This document shows, one piece after another, positions 21,814 through 32,241 of a DNA stretch of 64,000 bases. A program made the position numbers and the translations under genes. A model generated the notes under the pieces. That model was not told where the DNA came from. It ran no database searches and worked only from the letters and a program-made list of their open reading frames with translations. Each line of letters begins with the position of its first letter. Position 1 is the stretch's first letter. This DNA comes from Dendrolimus kikuchii. Its lineage: Eukaryota; Arthropoda; Insecta; Lepidoptera; Lasiocampidae. The stretch spans positions 10,605,388 to 10,669,387 of the forward strand of contig CM034406.1 of NCBI GenBank assembly GCA_019925095.2, read 5' to 3'.

Positions 21814-24800
21814 TTATCTTATAATCCCCTTGTTTCTTATGGCTGCTTGTATTTGATTATCTATGCTGGTATAGTATTTCATATGGCTCAACAGTTTTTC
21901 TACTTGTTTTAAATCACCATCCAAGAAAGCCAGTGACAATTTCTTCTGTAAATCTTTAATTTTTGCCTTATTTTCATTGTTCAATCTCATTATTTCTTCT
22001 TCTGTGTCTGCCTTTTCAACTTCTTCATTTTTTTCCATGATTTTCATTAAAAATTCTTGATCAATTTCAGTGTTTTCTGGAATAGCTTTATCTCTAAGAC
22101 GGAGCATGTAAATACCTGAAAATTAAAAATAAAATATCGCAATTAATTATGAAGTGGCTGACTTGTATTAAATGAAGAAAATATATAAACCAAGTATGAA
22201 AAAGATTTGAAAGTGAAATTTTTAATCTATGAATATTAACAGCTAATTACATACATACATACATACATACATAACTTCACGCCAGTTCCCTTGCGGGGTA
22301 GGCACGAACAACAGAGTGCCATTTAGGCTTATTCTTACACACCTCACTTGCTTCTTTGACATTCATAACTCTTGTCATGCAAACTAAACAGCTAATTAAT
22401 ACTGTATAAATTAGGGTCAATTTTACTACAAATATTATAATAACTGAAACGAAAATCTTGGCTTTTTTCTGAGTGTTAGTCCAAGTATTTTTCCATAAAT
22501 ATTTAAATATATACATTTAGATAATATTTTAAACATTTTATTATATACAAATTCCTAAAAAAATACAAATAATATATAGCACTCAAATCACTGTAAGCTG
22601 GCAATGTGTTCAAAATTTGGCTGCATTCCTGCACTACCATTTAAATAATAAATAGAACTAGCTGTGCCTGTGACGTCATCTGCATGGAATTTGTTTCCAA
22701 AACCCCCCCGATTTTGAAACATTCTTCATTGCTGCTCTGCTCCTATTGGTCTTAGCGTGATGATATATAGTCTATAGCCTTCCTCAATAAATGGGCTATC
22801 TAACACTGAAAGAATTTTTCAAATCAGACCAGGAGTTCCTGAGATTAGCACGTTCACTCAAACAAACAAACTCTTTAGCTTTATATATTAGTATAAGATT
22901 TATTTACCTTACTAATGGTAGAAAATTGACATAATGTGTATAGAGCTAATGTCAAATTTTAACTGTTAGTACAGCAAATGAATGGGTAATGAAATACAGG
23001 AACCAGCCATAAAATAACAAGGTTACATCTAAGATTTGCATAATGGCTAAACAAACCCATAATTAGATTTTTGTATAGAATAAATTACTTGTAAATTGTT
23101 TACTAGGACATCTTTATAGGTATTAAGGCTGTTAAGTTTTTAAAAGTCATTAAAACACTTACCTCTTGCTAAGGGTTCCAATAACGTTTTGTATGCTTCA
23201 TTGACTAAAGATGAATATTTCTCAGATATTTCTTGTTCTTCCATTTTTCTGAAAATGTAACAATGAATACATTTTAGCAATTTTATTTTGTAGAGATATT
23301 AAAAAGGAGATAGACATGCATGAAAGCTCCCTCTCACATTCAAATGTTCCATATAGTTTTACTACATTTATATATTTATGTACTATATTTTTGAAATTGA
23401 CTAGACAACTAATGTGAGATTTATATAAGCATTTTTAATAATGTGATCTTTAAAAATTATTTTTGTAATAAATAAAATAGATAAACTTAATGACACAATA
23501 ATAATAATGTTACGAGTTCACGGCACTCCAATTAAAATGCCGTTAGAATTATCATAGAGTTTATTAGAACTGTACAAACACGTATAATACAGGTACAAAT
23601 ATAACCGAACACAAGAAATCTAAACATAATGCAGAAGATCGTAATTTAATAAAACGCGCAAAGTCCGTCACTATTAGATTCCCGAATGTACAAATGTCAC
23701 GCCTGTATTGTAGTTGTAGCTCAATCGACCCCTCTCTCAATCAGGCCGTCGTTTTATACTTCACAAATGCAAATGTGCCCACCCGGCAATGTCAATACAA
23801 TTTCCTAGAATTAGCTTGTAATTGTAATCCGCAACACCTGGCTAATGATGCTTCTGAGCGAGTACAATAGGACAATAGGCTGTTCTCCACAATAACTAGA
23901 AATGTATGCCAATAAACAAATGAACAAGAAAAACAATCTTAAAGGGATTACATCTAGTTCAAATGCCGAAAGGTAATAAAATGTGCTTTTACATATCTGT
24001 ATGTGGAATTAGTCTTTGTCAGGGTCTAAGTTGTAACAATAATATTATATAATGTGTATGTTCAAATCAACAAAGTGTTGTTCGTATAAAGTAGATGACA
24101 TCTTATCTATTTTTAATTATGTATGTAACAGTTTATGCAATAAATGATATCCTATTCTATATATTCTAAGAAATAGCTGCAGTATTCAAGATCAATATCA
24201 TTTTATATTAATATCTTAACAAATGAAAATTGTTTTTCTTGTCTTATTTTATATAGTATAATTTCTTTATAATTATGTTCTAGGATTATGATAAATTTGA
24301 ATATATTGTTATAACTCAGGTCCCGAGAAAAACAAAATCCACCTCCTTATCTGAAACAAAACACATCTTATTACCTGTCGGCATTTAAACTAATTGTAAC
24401 ACTTTTTTAATGTCTTCTTTTTTTTACTTTTTGATTGGCACACATTTCTAGAAAACACCCATTGTTTTATTGTATTCTTTTATGGCCGTCTGTGGCCGAG
24501 TCATTATCCAGGTGTGGCGGATTAAGTTGACTTAAATAAAGGCACATTGCATTTGTGCAGTATAAAACGATGACCTGATTGAGGGGGAGGCAGTCGAGCG
24601 AGAACTAAGATCAAAGCGAGATGTATGTACTATAATCAGGAATCTATTAATGACAGACTTTGTGCCTTTTATTGAATTACAACCTTCTGCATTACGTTTG
24701 GATTTATTGTGTTCAGTTATATTTGTACCTGTGTTATATGTGGGGGTTGCCTGGATGAGATCGCTTTAAGCGATAAGGCCACCCTTTGTTCAACATTCAC

Positions 24801-25457
24801 TGTACTCAGTTTTAAGAACATAGTTTTAATTTTTGATGAACAATAAAGTTTTCATTCATTCATTCATTCATATGTGTTTGTATAGTTCTAATAAACTCTA
24901 TAATAATTGTAATGGCATTTTAATTTGAGTCCCTAACAACTCGTAACAACATTAATGTTATAAGTTTTGATCAGAGAAGTAAGACTAATTTACCTGAAGT
25001 AAGTGAAGTGATACAACAAAGCACTCTTAAAACCACCAAAATATTTTATATTTTGAAACTCAGAAACAATAAATTTATTACATTTTGGTGCTTTCAATTA
25101 CTGTATGTTCTAAATATCTTCTTTCTATAATATACATTAATTAACTCTATCTCTAAAAAAGAATAAGCTGCAGTAATTTTCTTACTTGTTAGCAAATTTA
25201 TCTGGATGAAGGTACTTCTGTAAGTCCTTATATTTCTTTGCCAAGTCATTTTCATCCAAGTCATAGGTTTCATTTACTCCCATCACTTTAAAATAGTTTT
25301 CTTTCTCATCTGGACTTTGAAGCGCATTACAATTTGAGCAAAAGAGATTTGATACATTATTTATATGTTTACCACAACACCAGCATGATATTAATCGAAT
25401 TTGTAGATTTACATTTCGTGTCCGTAGTTGTTTTGTTATAAACCGTGATAAATTCAT
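21814..25457 (-). CDS. HSCB: HSCB, mitochondrial iron-sulfur cluster co-chaperone (J-protein)
   Basis: J-domain co-chaperone that presents the scaffold ISCU to mitochondrial HSP70 during Fe-S cluster biogenesis. Exons: start to 25186, 23163-23248 and 21814-22115 (stop TAA), with GT-AG borders and consistent phases; about 219 residues, close to the human protein. Residues 1-24 are basic and hydroxylated, a good mitochondrial presequence. A four-cysteine zinc site follows (C25, C28, C40, C43), as in animal HSCB. The J domain carries the essential HPD motif at 84-86, and exon 2 continues it (YSSLVNEAYKTLLEPLARG). The C-terminal three-helix ISCU-binding domain fills exon 3 (IPENTEIDQEFLMKIMEKNE, and DLKQVEKLLSHMKYY). 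The start at 25457 was preferred over the in-frame Met at 25517 because it opens the presequence directly. Intron 1 carries two solo LTRs in opposite orientations; intron 2 carries several other repeats. Confidence 0.95.
22247..22382 (-). mobile_element. Family B non-LTR 3' end with (CATA)n tail, reversed
   Basis: A run of CATA tetramers, then AACTTCACGCCAGTTCCC and the antisense of the AYPARELA C-terminus back to about codon CMTRVMNV. About 110 bp of coding sequence survive. In HSCB intron 2. Confidence 0.75.
22660..22895 (+). repeat. Interspersed repeat (family D)
   Basis: AGCTGTGCCTGTGACGTCAT to AACAAACTCTTTAGCTTTAT and ATTAGTATAAGAT; a full copy, diverged. In HSCB intron 2. Confidence 0.6.
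22908..23015. mobile_element. MITE-like element (family E), partial
   Basis: ATTGACATAATG ... CTAATGTCAAATTTTAACTG and, at the right end, ACAGGAACCAGCC match the inverted-repeat family seen best at 26311-26441. The left terminal repeat is mostly gone. Confidence 0.5.
23508..23874 (-). mobile_element. Solo LTR (LTR family 1), reversed
   Basis: On the plus strand it begins TGTTACGAGTTCACGG; the reverse ends ACTCGTAACA. Inside, GCGCAAAGTCCGTCACTATT, ATACAGGTACAAATATAACC and TTAGAACTGTACAAACACG are the reverse complements of segments in the copies at 24471-24948 and 52703-53058. No internal region or coding frame. In HSCB intron 1. BEL/Pao-type ancestry is a guess. Confidence 0.65.
23875..24470. 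other. Spacer between the two inverted LTRs, nothing recognised
   Basis: AT-rich intron sequence with no repeat or coding signal that I can name. Confidence 0.5.
24471..24948 (+). mobile_element. Solo LTR (LTR family 1), plus strand, carrying a LINE tail insertion
   Basis: TGTATTC... through CAGGTGTGGCGGATTAAG, CAGTATAAAACGATG (a TATA-like box), CAGTTATATTTGTACCTGTG and, after the insertion, TTGTATAGTTCTAATAAACTC to CTCGTAACA. Lies about 600 bp from the opposite-facing copy, both inside HSCB intron 1. Confidence 0.65.
24743..24871 (+). mobile_element. LINE 3'-end insertion (family C) with 7-bp target duplication
   Basis: About 130 bp: GGGTTGCCTGGATGAGATCGC, the hairpin ATCGCT-TTA-AGCGAT, AAGGCCACCCTTTGTTC, AACAATAAAG and an (ATTC)n tail. 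It interrupts the LTR, and ATATGTG occurs on both sides; the uninterrupted LTR at 52703-53058 has one such site. Only the 3' UTR was copied. Confidence 0.8.
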
Positions 25458-25529
25458 GATTTTGGTTAGCTGCTTTTCTATGGTTATATAATTGTCAAGT
25501 ACCAAAAATGTGATCACTAATCAGGCTGG

Positions 25530-25760
25530 TCACTTTTAAGTCAACACTTTAGTGCCAAACACTATTGTTATTTCAATTAAAGTAAAATTTATAAAGTATT
25601 GAATTATTACCAGCAACATAGATGGAAATCTTTGACAGTTTGAACAGAACCACAAACTATTATACTATGGATACTACGTATCAGAACAGCTGATTATCAC
25701 ATGATTTGACAGTTCACGGCACGGCAATGGCATAGATAAAACTTATTCACGGCACGGCCG
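25530..25760 (-). promoter_or_regulatory. Probable HSCB promoter region
   Basis: Sequence just upstream of the HSCB start. It contains a reversed copy of the phrase CACAAACTATTATACTATGG, related to the 10700-11070 motif, and a GC-richer run around CGGCACGGCCGGGTACCGGG. No TATA box is evident. The call rests on position only. Confidence 0.3.
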
Positions 25761-25924
25761 GGTACCGGGCACGGTATAGGTGTATAGGTATATAGGTATC
25801 TAGATTCTAGTATATTCCCAATAATGTCCATCTAACATTTTGTTAAACTTATATAAAAAGTTGTTATTTGGTTATAAAGGGTGAATGGTGGGGCTAACCG
25901 ATAGCCGACATCTGATGAGTAAGG

Positions 25925-26105
25925 GCCGGTTCCTATATCTTACCGACTGTTCATTTGCCTTACTATCGGTTACAATTTGACATAAGCTCCATGCACACGC
26001 AATCCACAACCACAATCAATATCAAAATTTCACCTATGGCAAGGCCAATGAATGAATAGTTTAGATAGAATTATAGGCACTGGCCATAAGCCGTAAACTT
26101 GTCAG
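25925..26105. mobile_element. MITE-like element (family E), diverged
   Basis: Left end GGGCCGGTTCCTATATCTTA, then TTGCCTTACTATCGGTTAC and AATTTGACATAAGCT; right end TATAGGCACTGGCC. The inner part differs from the other copies. Confidence 0.5.
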
Positions 26106-26310
26106 ATTAATTCAATAACTATCAGCCGGCTGGCAAATAGATATCGACGATTGGTAGCTCTTTTCGGGTTTAATCGACATCCATAAAGTAACGGGCGAGT
26201 TAATGCCCATTTTAGTTGTGGCTGTTTTGTGTGTTCAACAACCATTTAACGAGTTTTTTTAATGGCCACCAATGCTCTGTCTCTATCAACAAAGTTAACA
26301 TGTCATACAG

Positions 26311-26441
26311 CTGGTTCCTATATGTTACTATACATTCACTTCCCATACTATCGGTTGAATTTTGACATTATATGTATGGAACTTATGTCAAATTTTAACT
26401 GTTAAGGCAAAAGAACGATTGGTAAGATATAGGAACTGGGC
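26311..26441. mobile_element. MITE-like element (family E), complete
   Basis: Ends CTGGTTCCTATATGTTA and TAAGATATAGGAACTGGGC are near-perfect inverted repeats, and pairing continues inward (ACTATCGGTTGAATTTTGAC facing GTCAAATTTTAACTGTTA). CATACAG flanks both sides (26304-26310, 26442-26448), a likely target duplication, although the exact border is uncertain by two bases. No coding capacity. Superfamily unknown. Confidence 0.65.
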
Positions 26442-26530
26442 CATACAGTGTAATGCCTTTAAAAAATATAATAAATAGAACGTAACTTGGATTGAAATCA
26501 ACAAAACTGAAGGCCAATAAATTTATTTTT

Positions 26531-26700
26531 ACATACATACATAACTTCACGCCAGTTCCCTTGCGGGGTAGGCACGACCAACAGAGCGGCATTTTGGCCC
26601 ATTCTTACACACCTCACTTGCTTCTTTGACATTTATAACTCTTGTCATGCACACTCGTCTGTTCTTAAGGCTCCTGACATCACCCTCCGCTAGTACACCA
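26531..26700 (-). mobile_element. Family B non-LTR 3' end, reversed
   Basis: ACATACATACATAACTTCAC, then antisense of the conserved C-terminus back to [14 protein letters not shown]. Short 5'-truncated copy. Confidence 0.75.
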
Positions 26701-27096
26701 AATTTATTTTTGGTTGCAATATTTATAATAATCGGGGATTCGCCGTCCATTTTTGCTACTAATTACTATCAAGCTAATTTTCCATGAGTAGCTTCAGTTT
26801 GATGAGACGCCCAACTTTTTCTTTTAAAAACATTTTCGATTGCGGTAGATAACAGTGCCCCTGTTGCAGGGATGAAATTTGTCGATTTGATGATTCTCAA
26901 AAATATATTACTAACCGGGTTTGTTTTTGTTAAATCTCAAGATTTAGATCTGAATTATTCGAAAAAATATTTGTCCTACAAAATGTATGGTTATCATTAT
27001 CAAAGAGATCCTTCCAACATGTATCGCTAACGAGGTCGTCTAAAATGATAACTAACCAGCTGATATTTTTTTTCTGCTGTTTAGTTCATATTTATA

Positions 27097-27330
27097 TAGC
27101 TAGCTGTGCCCGCGACGTCGTCTGCGTGGAATTTGCTTTAAAAATCCTCCGATTTAGAAACATTCTTCTTTGGTGCTCCGCTCTTATTTGTTTTAGCGTA
27201 ATGATATATAGCTTATAGCCTTCCTTGATAAATGGGCTATCCAACACTGAAATAATTTTTCAAATCAGACCAGTAGTTCCTGAGATTAGCGCGTTCAATC
27301 AAACAATATTAGTATAATATTTTCTTAAGT
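27097..27330 (+). repeat. Interspersed repeat (family D)
   Basis: AGCTGTGCCCGCGACGTCGT to GAGATTAGCGCGTTCAATC, shortened just before AACAAACTC; ends ATATTAGTATAATAT, where the Penelope-type terminal repeat abuts. Confidence 0.6.
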
Positions 27331-27475
27331 TTTCGCGACTTGTATACATAATAAAACTAGTCTTCCGTGATCACGGCCACTGAAAAGTGGCCGAAACGTC
27401 GGAAAAACCAAAATCAAATAAAATTACCGCGCTTAAAACCGTTAAAACGTAGTTTTATAATATTAGTATATTTGG
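27330..27475 (+). mobile_element. Penelope-type terminal repeat with conserved hairpins
   Basis: TTTTCTTAAGTTTTCGCGAC, then the palindrome CGTGATCACG, the perfect stem-loop GGCCACT-GAAA-AGTGGCC, GAAACGTCGG and CCGCGCTTAAAACCGTTAAA. The same block flanks a GIY-YIG endonuclease remnant at 62 kb, which links it to Penelope-like elements. Confidence 0.6.
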
Positions 27476-27867
27476 CTACAACACTAATACTTACATTTTA
27501 AATATCGCGATATCTTTTGAATGAAACATCCGAATTGAATAATTCAAAAAGTTCTAGAACGGTTTTGAATTCGTCTTGAATAGGATTGTCTTGATAAGGA
27601 TTATTACCAAGGTACAAAATAAAGAGTTTGAAGCGACGGCATTTTAATTATTTAAAAAAATAAAAGAAAACACTTATTGTGAGATAACTACAATAGTTAG
27701 ACATATGGTTATGCGATATTTTTTGTAGACAATTATATGTTCTGCAAAGTGGTAGTACATTGTTTTGTTCTATAATCAATAGTTTTCGCAGCGCACGCCG
27801 TGTAAGGATTTCGGGTCATTTTTTTACACCTTGGGTTACATTATTGGACTTTTAGTAAGGATCCCTA

Positions 27868-28017
27868 ATCTTTAAAAAATATAATATAGCCTTCCTCGAT
27901 AAATATACTATTCAACACTGAAAGAATTTTTCAAATCGGACCAGCGTTTTCTGAGATTAAACAAACAAACGAACAAACAAACTCTTCAGCTTTATAATAT
28001 TAGTATAGATTAGTATA
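27868..28017 (+). repeat. Interspersed repeat (family D), 3' part
   Basis: ATAGCCTTCCTCGATAAATA, then GAATTTTTCAAATCGGACCA, and ACAAACTCTTCAGCTTTATA with TATTAGTATAGAT given twice at the end. Confidence 0.55.
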
Positions 28018-28339
28018 GATTTAACAGCAACATTCCGATCCTACGTTCAGAAGTTGTTAATACCACAAGACCATTTTTCTCATTCAAAAATATTGCATAA
28101 AAGTTAGTGTGTTCTTGTTCAAATAAAACAATATCCTACAAGAAATATATATGTATCAGTAGTCCTACAAGTTTACATGCATACAACTGTGTGAGACAAA
28201 AAGTTAAAACAATGTAACGATCACAAAGTTATACAATTTTTAATCGATTCTCTTGTTATTCGGTTAACTTGGCTAACGATTTGTAGGTTCCAAATGTTTC
28301 AATCCTTAATATGTTTGTTTATGTTGCAATGAAATAATG

Positions 28340-28690
28340 GAAAAGGATTGTGGCATTATTAATTCTACAAAGTAAATTTTTCCGTGGTTTTTGAAGTCTA
28401 ATGTATACTTGGGACGAAAGTTTTATTGTAAAGACAATGCGTTTTTGGCTAGAATGAAAATTGTTTCATCATCCACTTGTAATTATTGCAATGCAGACGA
28501 TCAAACGATTGATCATATTTTATTTAATTGTATTTATTTATCAATGGCTAGATTTGTGATGATCGATTCTCTCCTCAAGATTTATAACGATCCTGGAGAG
28601 ATCCCGCGCTCCTCCCAGGATTTATTAAGAAATCCGGATACATATAAAATTCTTTACAAATTTTTGAATATGACTGGATTGGATTTGTAA
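28340..28690 (+). mobile_element. Non-LTR retrotransposon C-terminus with CCHC-type zinc finger
   Basis: An open frame (from 28391) reads FLARMKIVSSSTCNYC, ADDQTIDHILFNCIY, that is C-x2-C-x7-H-x4-C, the usual zinc knuckle at the end of I/R1/Jockey LINE proteins. It ends with a stop 18 residues after SSQDLLR. Remains of an insertion 300 bp upstream of the SPT3 start; not a host gene. Confidence 0.6.
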
Positions 28691-28980
28691 AAATAGAAAT
28701 GGATAAAATCACATTTGAGATGGCTTAGGCCTTTTTTAATAACGATGACTTCTCTATAAAAACGAATACAACTAACAAGGCTGTATGGACCAAGTCCTTT
28801 GCCTGCCATGGTGGGATATTTTAAAAACAACAACATGAGAACTGTCAAGCGTCATTGTGACAAATCAGTCTATTATTTTGTGATTAAAATGTAGGTACTT
28901 TGGTATTTTTGTTTCAACTGTAATGTATAATTAGTTTTCTACTCGTCTTACAAATATTATTGAAAAATTTATTATAAGCC

Positions 28981-29922
28981 ATGGTGTCTTACTTTACTAT
29001 AGACGGTACAGGGGAAGCGACGAATTTCCAAAAGGAGATTTCAAATATGATGCACGGGTTCGGTGACAATCCTAACCCCAACGCCGCCACCGTAGTTTTG
29101 GTCGAAAATATTGTATTACAGCAGCTGAGACTTATATTACAAGAAGCACTACAGCTTTCAATCGCTAGGAACGGTAAGGCAATAACAAATTACGAGATCA
29201 TTTTTCAAATGCGTAATAATCTTACTAAGTTAAAAAGACTTCATGACTATCAGAAAAAGATTAATAATATTGAAAAACGAACGCAAGTGTCACCTACTGA
29301 GACGATGATAACAGGAGTTATGTCCGAGGATGAAAAAGACCCTTCATTAAAAAAGAAAAGAAAGCACATAGATATCATAAGGGACCTGGACGAAGCAGAT
29401 GAAATTAGTCAGATTAAATTTGATGTTATAGATTATTTAAGGAAAGTAAGAGCTGCAAAAATTACAGAGTCAATGCCTTTTGATAAATATGAAGCATATC
29501 ACAAAGCTAGATGCACATCATTTATATCTAATTCATATGGAGTAGGTAAAGGTTTTGTTAAGTTGGAAAAATGGATTAATCCTACTAAAGAGTTAAAGAT
29601 AGCACAGTCAGCATTGGAAGTTCTATGTTTTATAGCTTATGAGACAGTTGCTGAAATTGTTGATGCTGTGTTTTTAATACGACAAGATGCTAAGAAAAAG
29701 TATGGTGATCCATTTAGTAAATTTGAAGGAGGATATTTTTGTAATCCTGTTAGTTTGGGTAATGCAGTTTATATTAAATCTGGTTATGAAGGTGTACCGG
29801 CAATAACTGTAGCAGAAGTAAGAGAAGTGTTAAGAAGGTATTTTTCACCAATAACTGGAATGAATGGATTGTTCTATAGAAATATGAGTTTAGATTTACC
29901 AACAAGATATATTGCATTTTGA
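28981..29922 (+). CDS. Spt3: SPT3 (SUPT3H) SAGA-complex subunit, intronless
   Basis: Complete 313-codon frame. SPT3 is a histone-fold subunit of the SAGA coactivator complex that helps deliver TBP to promoters. The N-terminal histone fold (about residues 15-105) has EISNMMHGFGDNPNPN, VVLVENIVLQQLRLILQEA and AITNYEIIFQMRNNLTKLKR, in line with human SUPT3H and TAF13-like folds. A basic run (KKKRKH, near residue 125) may be a nuclear signal. The second part (about 150-290) holds FDKYEAYHKARCTSFI, LEKWIN and EVLCFIAYETVAEIVDAVFL, the second histone-fold half typical of SPT3, and ITVAEVREVLRRYF near the end. The start was chosen because it leads straight into the fold. No intron interrupts it, which may be ancestral or due to retroposition; no poly(A) tract or target duplication is seen, and the frame is intact, so I infer a working gene. 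Confidence 0.9.
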   Translation: MVSYFTIDGTGEATNFQKEISNMMHGFGDNPNPNAATVVLVENIVLQQLRLILQEALQLSIARNGKAITNYEIIFQMRNNLTKLKRLHDYQKKINNIEKRTQVSPTETMITGVMSEDEKDPSLKKKRKHIDIIRDLDEADEISQIKFDVIDYLRKVRAAKITESMPFDKYEAYHKARCTSFISNSYGVGKGFVKLEKWINPTKELKIAQSALEVLCFIAYETVAEIVDAVFLIRQDAKKKYGDPFSKFEGGYFCNPVSLGNAVYIKSGYEGVPAITVAEVREVLRRYFSPITGMNGLFYRNMSLDLPTRYIAF

Positions 29923-30059
29923 TTTTCTTATATATTATTATAAGGTAGAAAAAGAAGATTGTGTTATTTGCTGTGGAGTTACTCCAGTCCAATAGTCTAT
30001 GGATTGGCAACTTAAAAGTTGATTAAATTATTGAATGAATTGCATAATTAGAGGTTAAT

Positions 30060-30310
30060 CAGTTGTTAATTGAAATTAATCCAATGCTGGAAGTAGGCCT
30101 CTCTAACTTTACACTACATATTTTATCTTGTTAATTGCCTCATATAATAAACCTCGCCCAAGTTATCAGCCCATTGGGAAGGAGGGTGAATTATGTATGC
30201 AGTATATTGCAGTAAAATATATATATTAAGTATGCTAGTATGTGGTCTGTACTTGAGGATTTGTCTGTTCCATTGGCCATAAGTCCTGTAACAAAACTGA
30301 CGGACTCGTT
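30060..30310 (-). mobile_element. Diverged LINE 3' end (RTE-like, family H), reversed
   Basis: CCAATGCTGGAAGTAGGCCTC, TTATCAGCCCATTGGGAAGG and TTCCATTGGCCATAAGTCCTG parallel the clearer copies at 35715-36020 and 51800-52560. Heavily mutated. Confidence 0.5.
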
Positions 30311-30359
30311 GCCATATTAGTGTGCATTTTTTGTGAATATTTAAGTAATGCAAAATGGT

Positions 30360-31767
30360 TAGGGAAAAATAATTGCAAACGGATTAGTATAGCAAACCAA
30401 TATAGTAATGTTAGTCCCAGTATTTGTTAGGGAGACAACCTACTTATTCTTGTTATCTCAAAGAAGTACATGTAAAATACAGTACATGATATGTATCAGT
30501 TTAAAATTGTTCACATTTTTTCTGTGTTCAAAATATATTGTATTGAAGTAGCGACTGGTAGTGGTTAAGCAATACTTCAGATTGCAAAGAGAATATTGAT
30601 TTTGAGATTTCATGAACTGATTTTATTGGAAACTAACCAGTATATACAAATATTAACCAGTGGTGTAGCAAGTGTGATACATGGAGCATTGTGTCAGTAG
30701 GACTGACTATGTGAGTCTGAGACAGAGCAACTATTAATATGGTGCACTCTGGAGTTGTGCTAGCTACCATAGATAATACTATCTAGCTAGTTGTTCATTG
30801 TCCATTGCAATAACTGGATGATGAGCTCCGATAGTATCAAAATTATGTGTCTTGAAACATGTCTGGATTTTACATTGGTTGATTAAATTTGTATGGGTTA
30901 ATATATAAAGAGGTATATTAGACAATCACCATTCTTATTTTGTAAGTAAATATCTTGTTATTATCTCTGAATAGACAGCTTTTGACAATCTGTGTTTTTA
31001 TTTCTAAATTCTTATTCACAGTGAACTCAATATAAAAGAGAGCAATCATGAATTTTATCTTGTTGAGTCTATTTAATCACAAAAATGTCTAAATATAAAA
31101 GTATAATGATTTTGCTTGTTATATAAATATATATATAAATAAATCTTAGGTGATTGTTATTGAAATTTTCTAGCCATTTTGGCTAGTACTAAACACTTAC
31201 AGTTATCTACTCCATTCTGTTGTCTGTATGTGTTACAGCCAATTTTCTAAAATTAATACTGGATCACGAATAAAATTTGCCACCATACTACTTACAGATG
31301 GAAAAAGTTTGAATGTACATTGTCCTGTGATTTTTTATTTAAGTCAATTAGTGTGGAAATACTCTCTTTGAAAATCCCAAAATGTGTCTCACACTGTAAC
31401 ATTTGAACATGACAATTAATTTTAATGAAAATTAGTTTGAATAAGATCCATTGATTCATGATTTTATTATTGAGATTTGTGTGATACAAATTTGTCGTAA
31501 GTAAATTCTGTTAACTTATACATGCACATGAAAAAAGAATTATATAGTTTTTTACCTTTTCGATTATACGATACGCCATAGTAAAATAAAAAACAGAAGT
31601 ACTTAACGAACTCATGGTGTAAAACAATTGGTTAAAAATTTATTCTATTGTAAAACGATGTCTGTGTACTCTTATTACATAATAAGTTCTTTGAAAAATA
31701 ATGACATATTGTGATATTTTGGTACAAGATATTTTCCATACATTCGTATTTGTTTTTACCGTTTTTT
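30360..31767. other. AT-rich, nothing recognised
   Basis: About 1.4 kb downstream of SPT3 without a repeat or coding signal that I can support. Confidence 0.5.
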
Positions 31768-32125
31768 TTAACCGACTTCAAAAAAAGGAGGAGGTTCTCA
31801 ATTAGTCGGGATCTTTTTTTTTTTAATTATGTTCACCGATTACTCCGAGATTTAGGATCTGATTTACGTGATTCTTTTTTGTTCGACGCGGAATAGTTGC
31901 CATTTGGTCCCCTAAAAATTTGACATAGTTTGGCCCAGTAGTTTTCATTTTATGAACATTTTTTATGAAAAAATTTCCATTCCGTTCCATATGTACACCG
32001 ATTACGCTGAGATTTATGATCCGATTTACGTAATTCTTGTTTAGTTTAATGCGGAATAGTTGCCATTTGGTCGCCTAAAAAATTAACATTGTTTGGCCTA
32101 GAAGTTTTCATTTTACGAATTTTTT
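31768..32125 (+). repeat. AACCGACTTC repeat with internal tandem duplication
   Basis: Opens AACCGACTTCAAAAAAGGAG and GAGGTTCTCAATTAGTCGGG. Two similar units of about 130 bp follow, at 31832-31963 and 31992-32121, each with CACCGATTAC, GATTTACGT, GCGGAATAGTTGCCATTTGG and TTTGGCC...AGTTTTCATTTTA. The opening phrase is widespread in lepidopteran genomes. Confidence 0.6.
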
Positions 32126-32241
32126 TTTGTTCCTGTTTCTTGAGACCTATATTTTTTAAGGAGCGCGGCACCTTTCGTGGGTCTAATCATACATAGCTAG
32201 ACACTAAAAAGTAACAAAAAAATAAAAAAACTTCGTTTAAA

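Noticed and set aside
27390..27420. Active hammerhead ribozyme in the Penelope-type repeat
   Set aside because: The order CTGA-stem-GAAAC-GTC is suggestive, but the catalytic CTGANGA core reads CTGAAAA, so I report only a hairpin.
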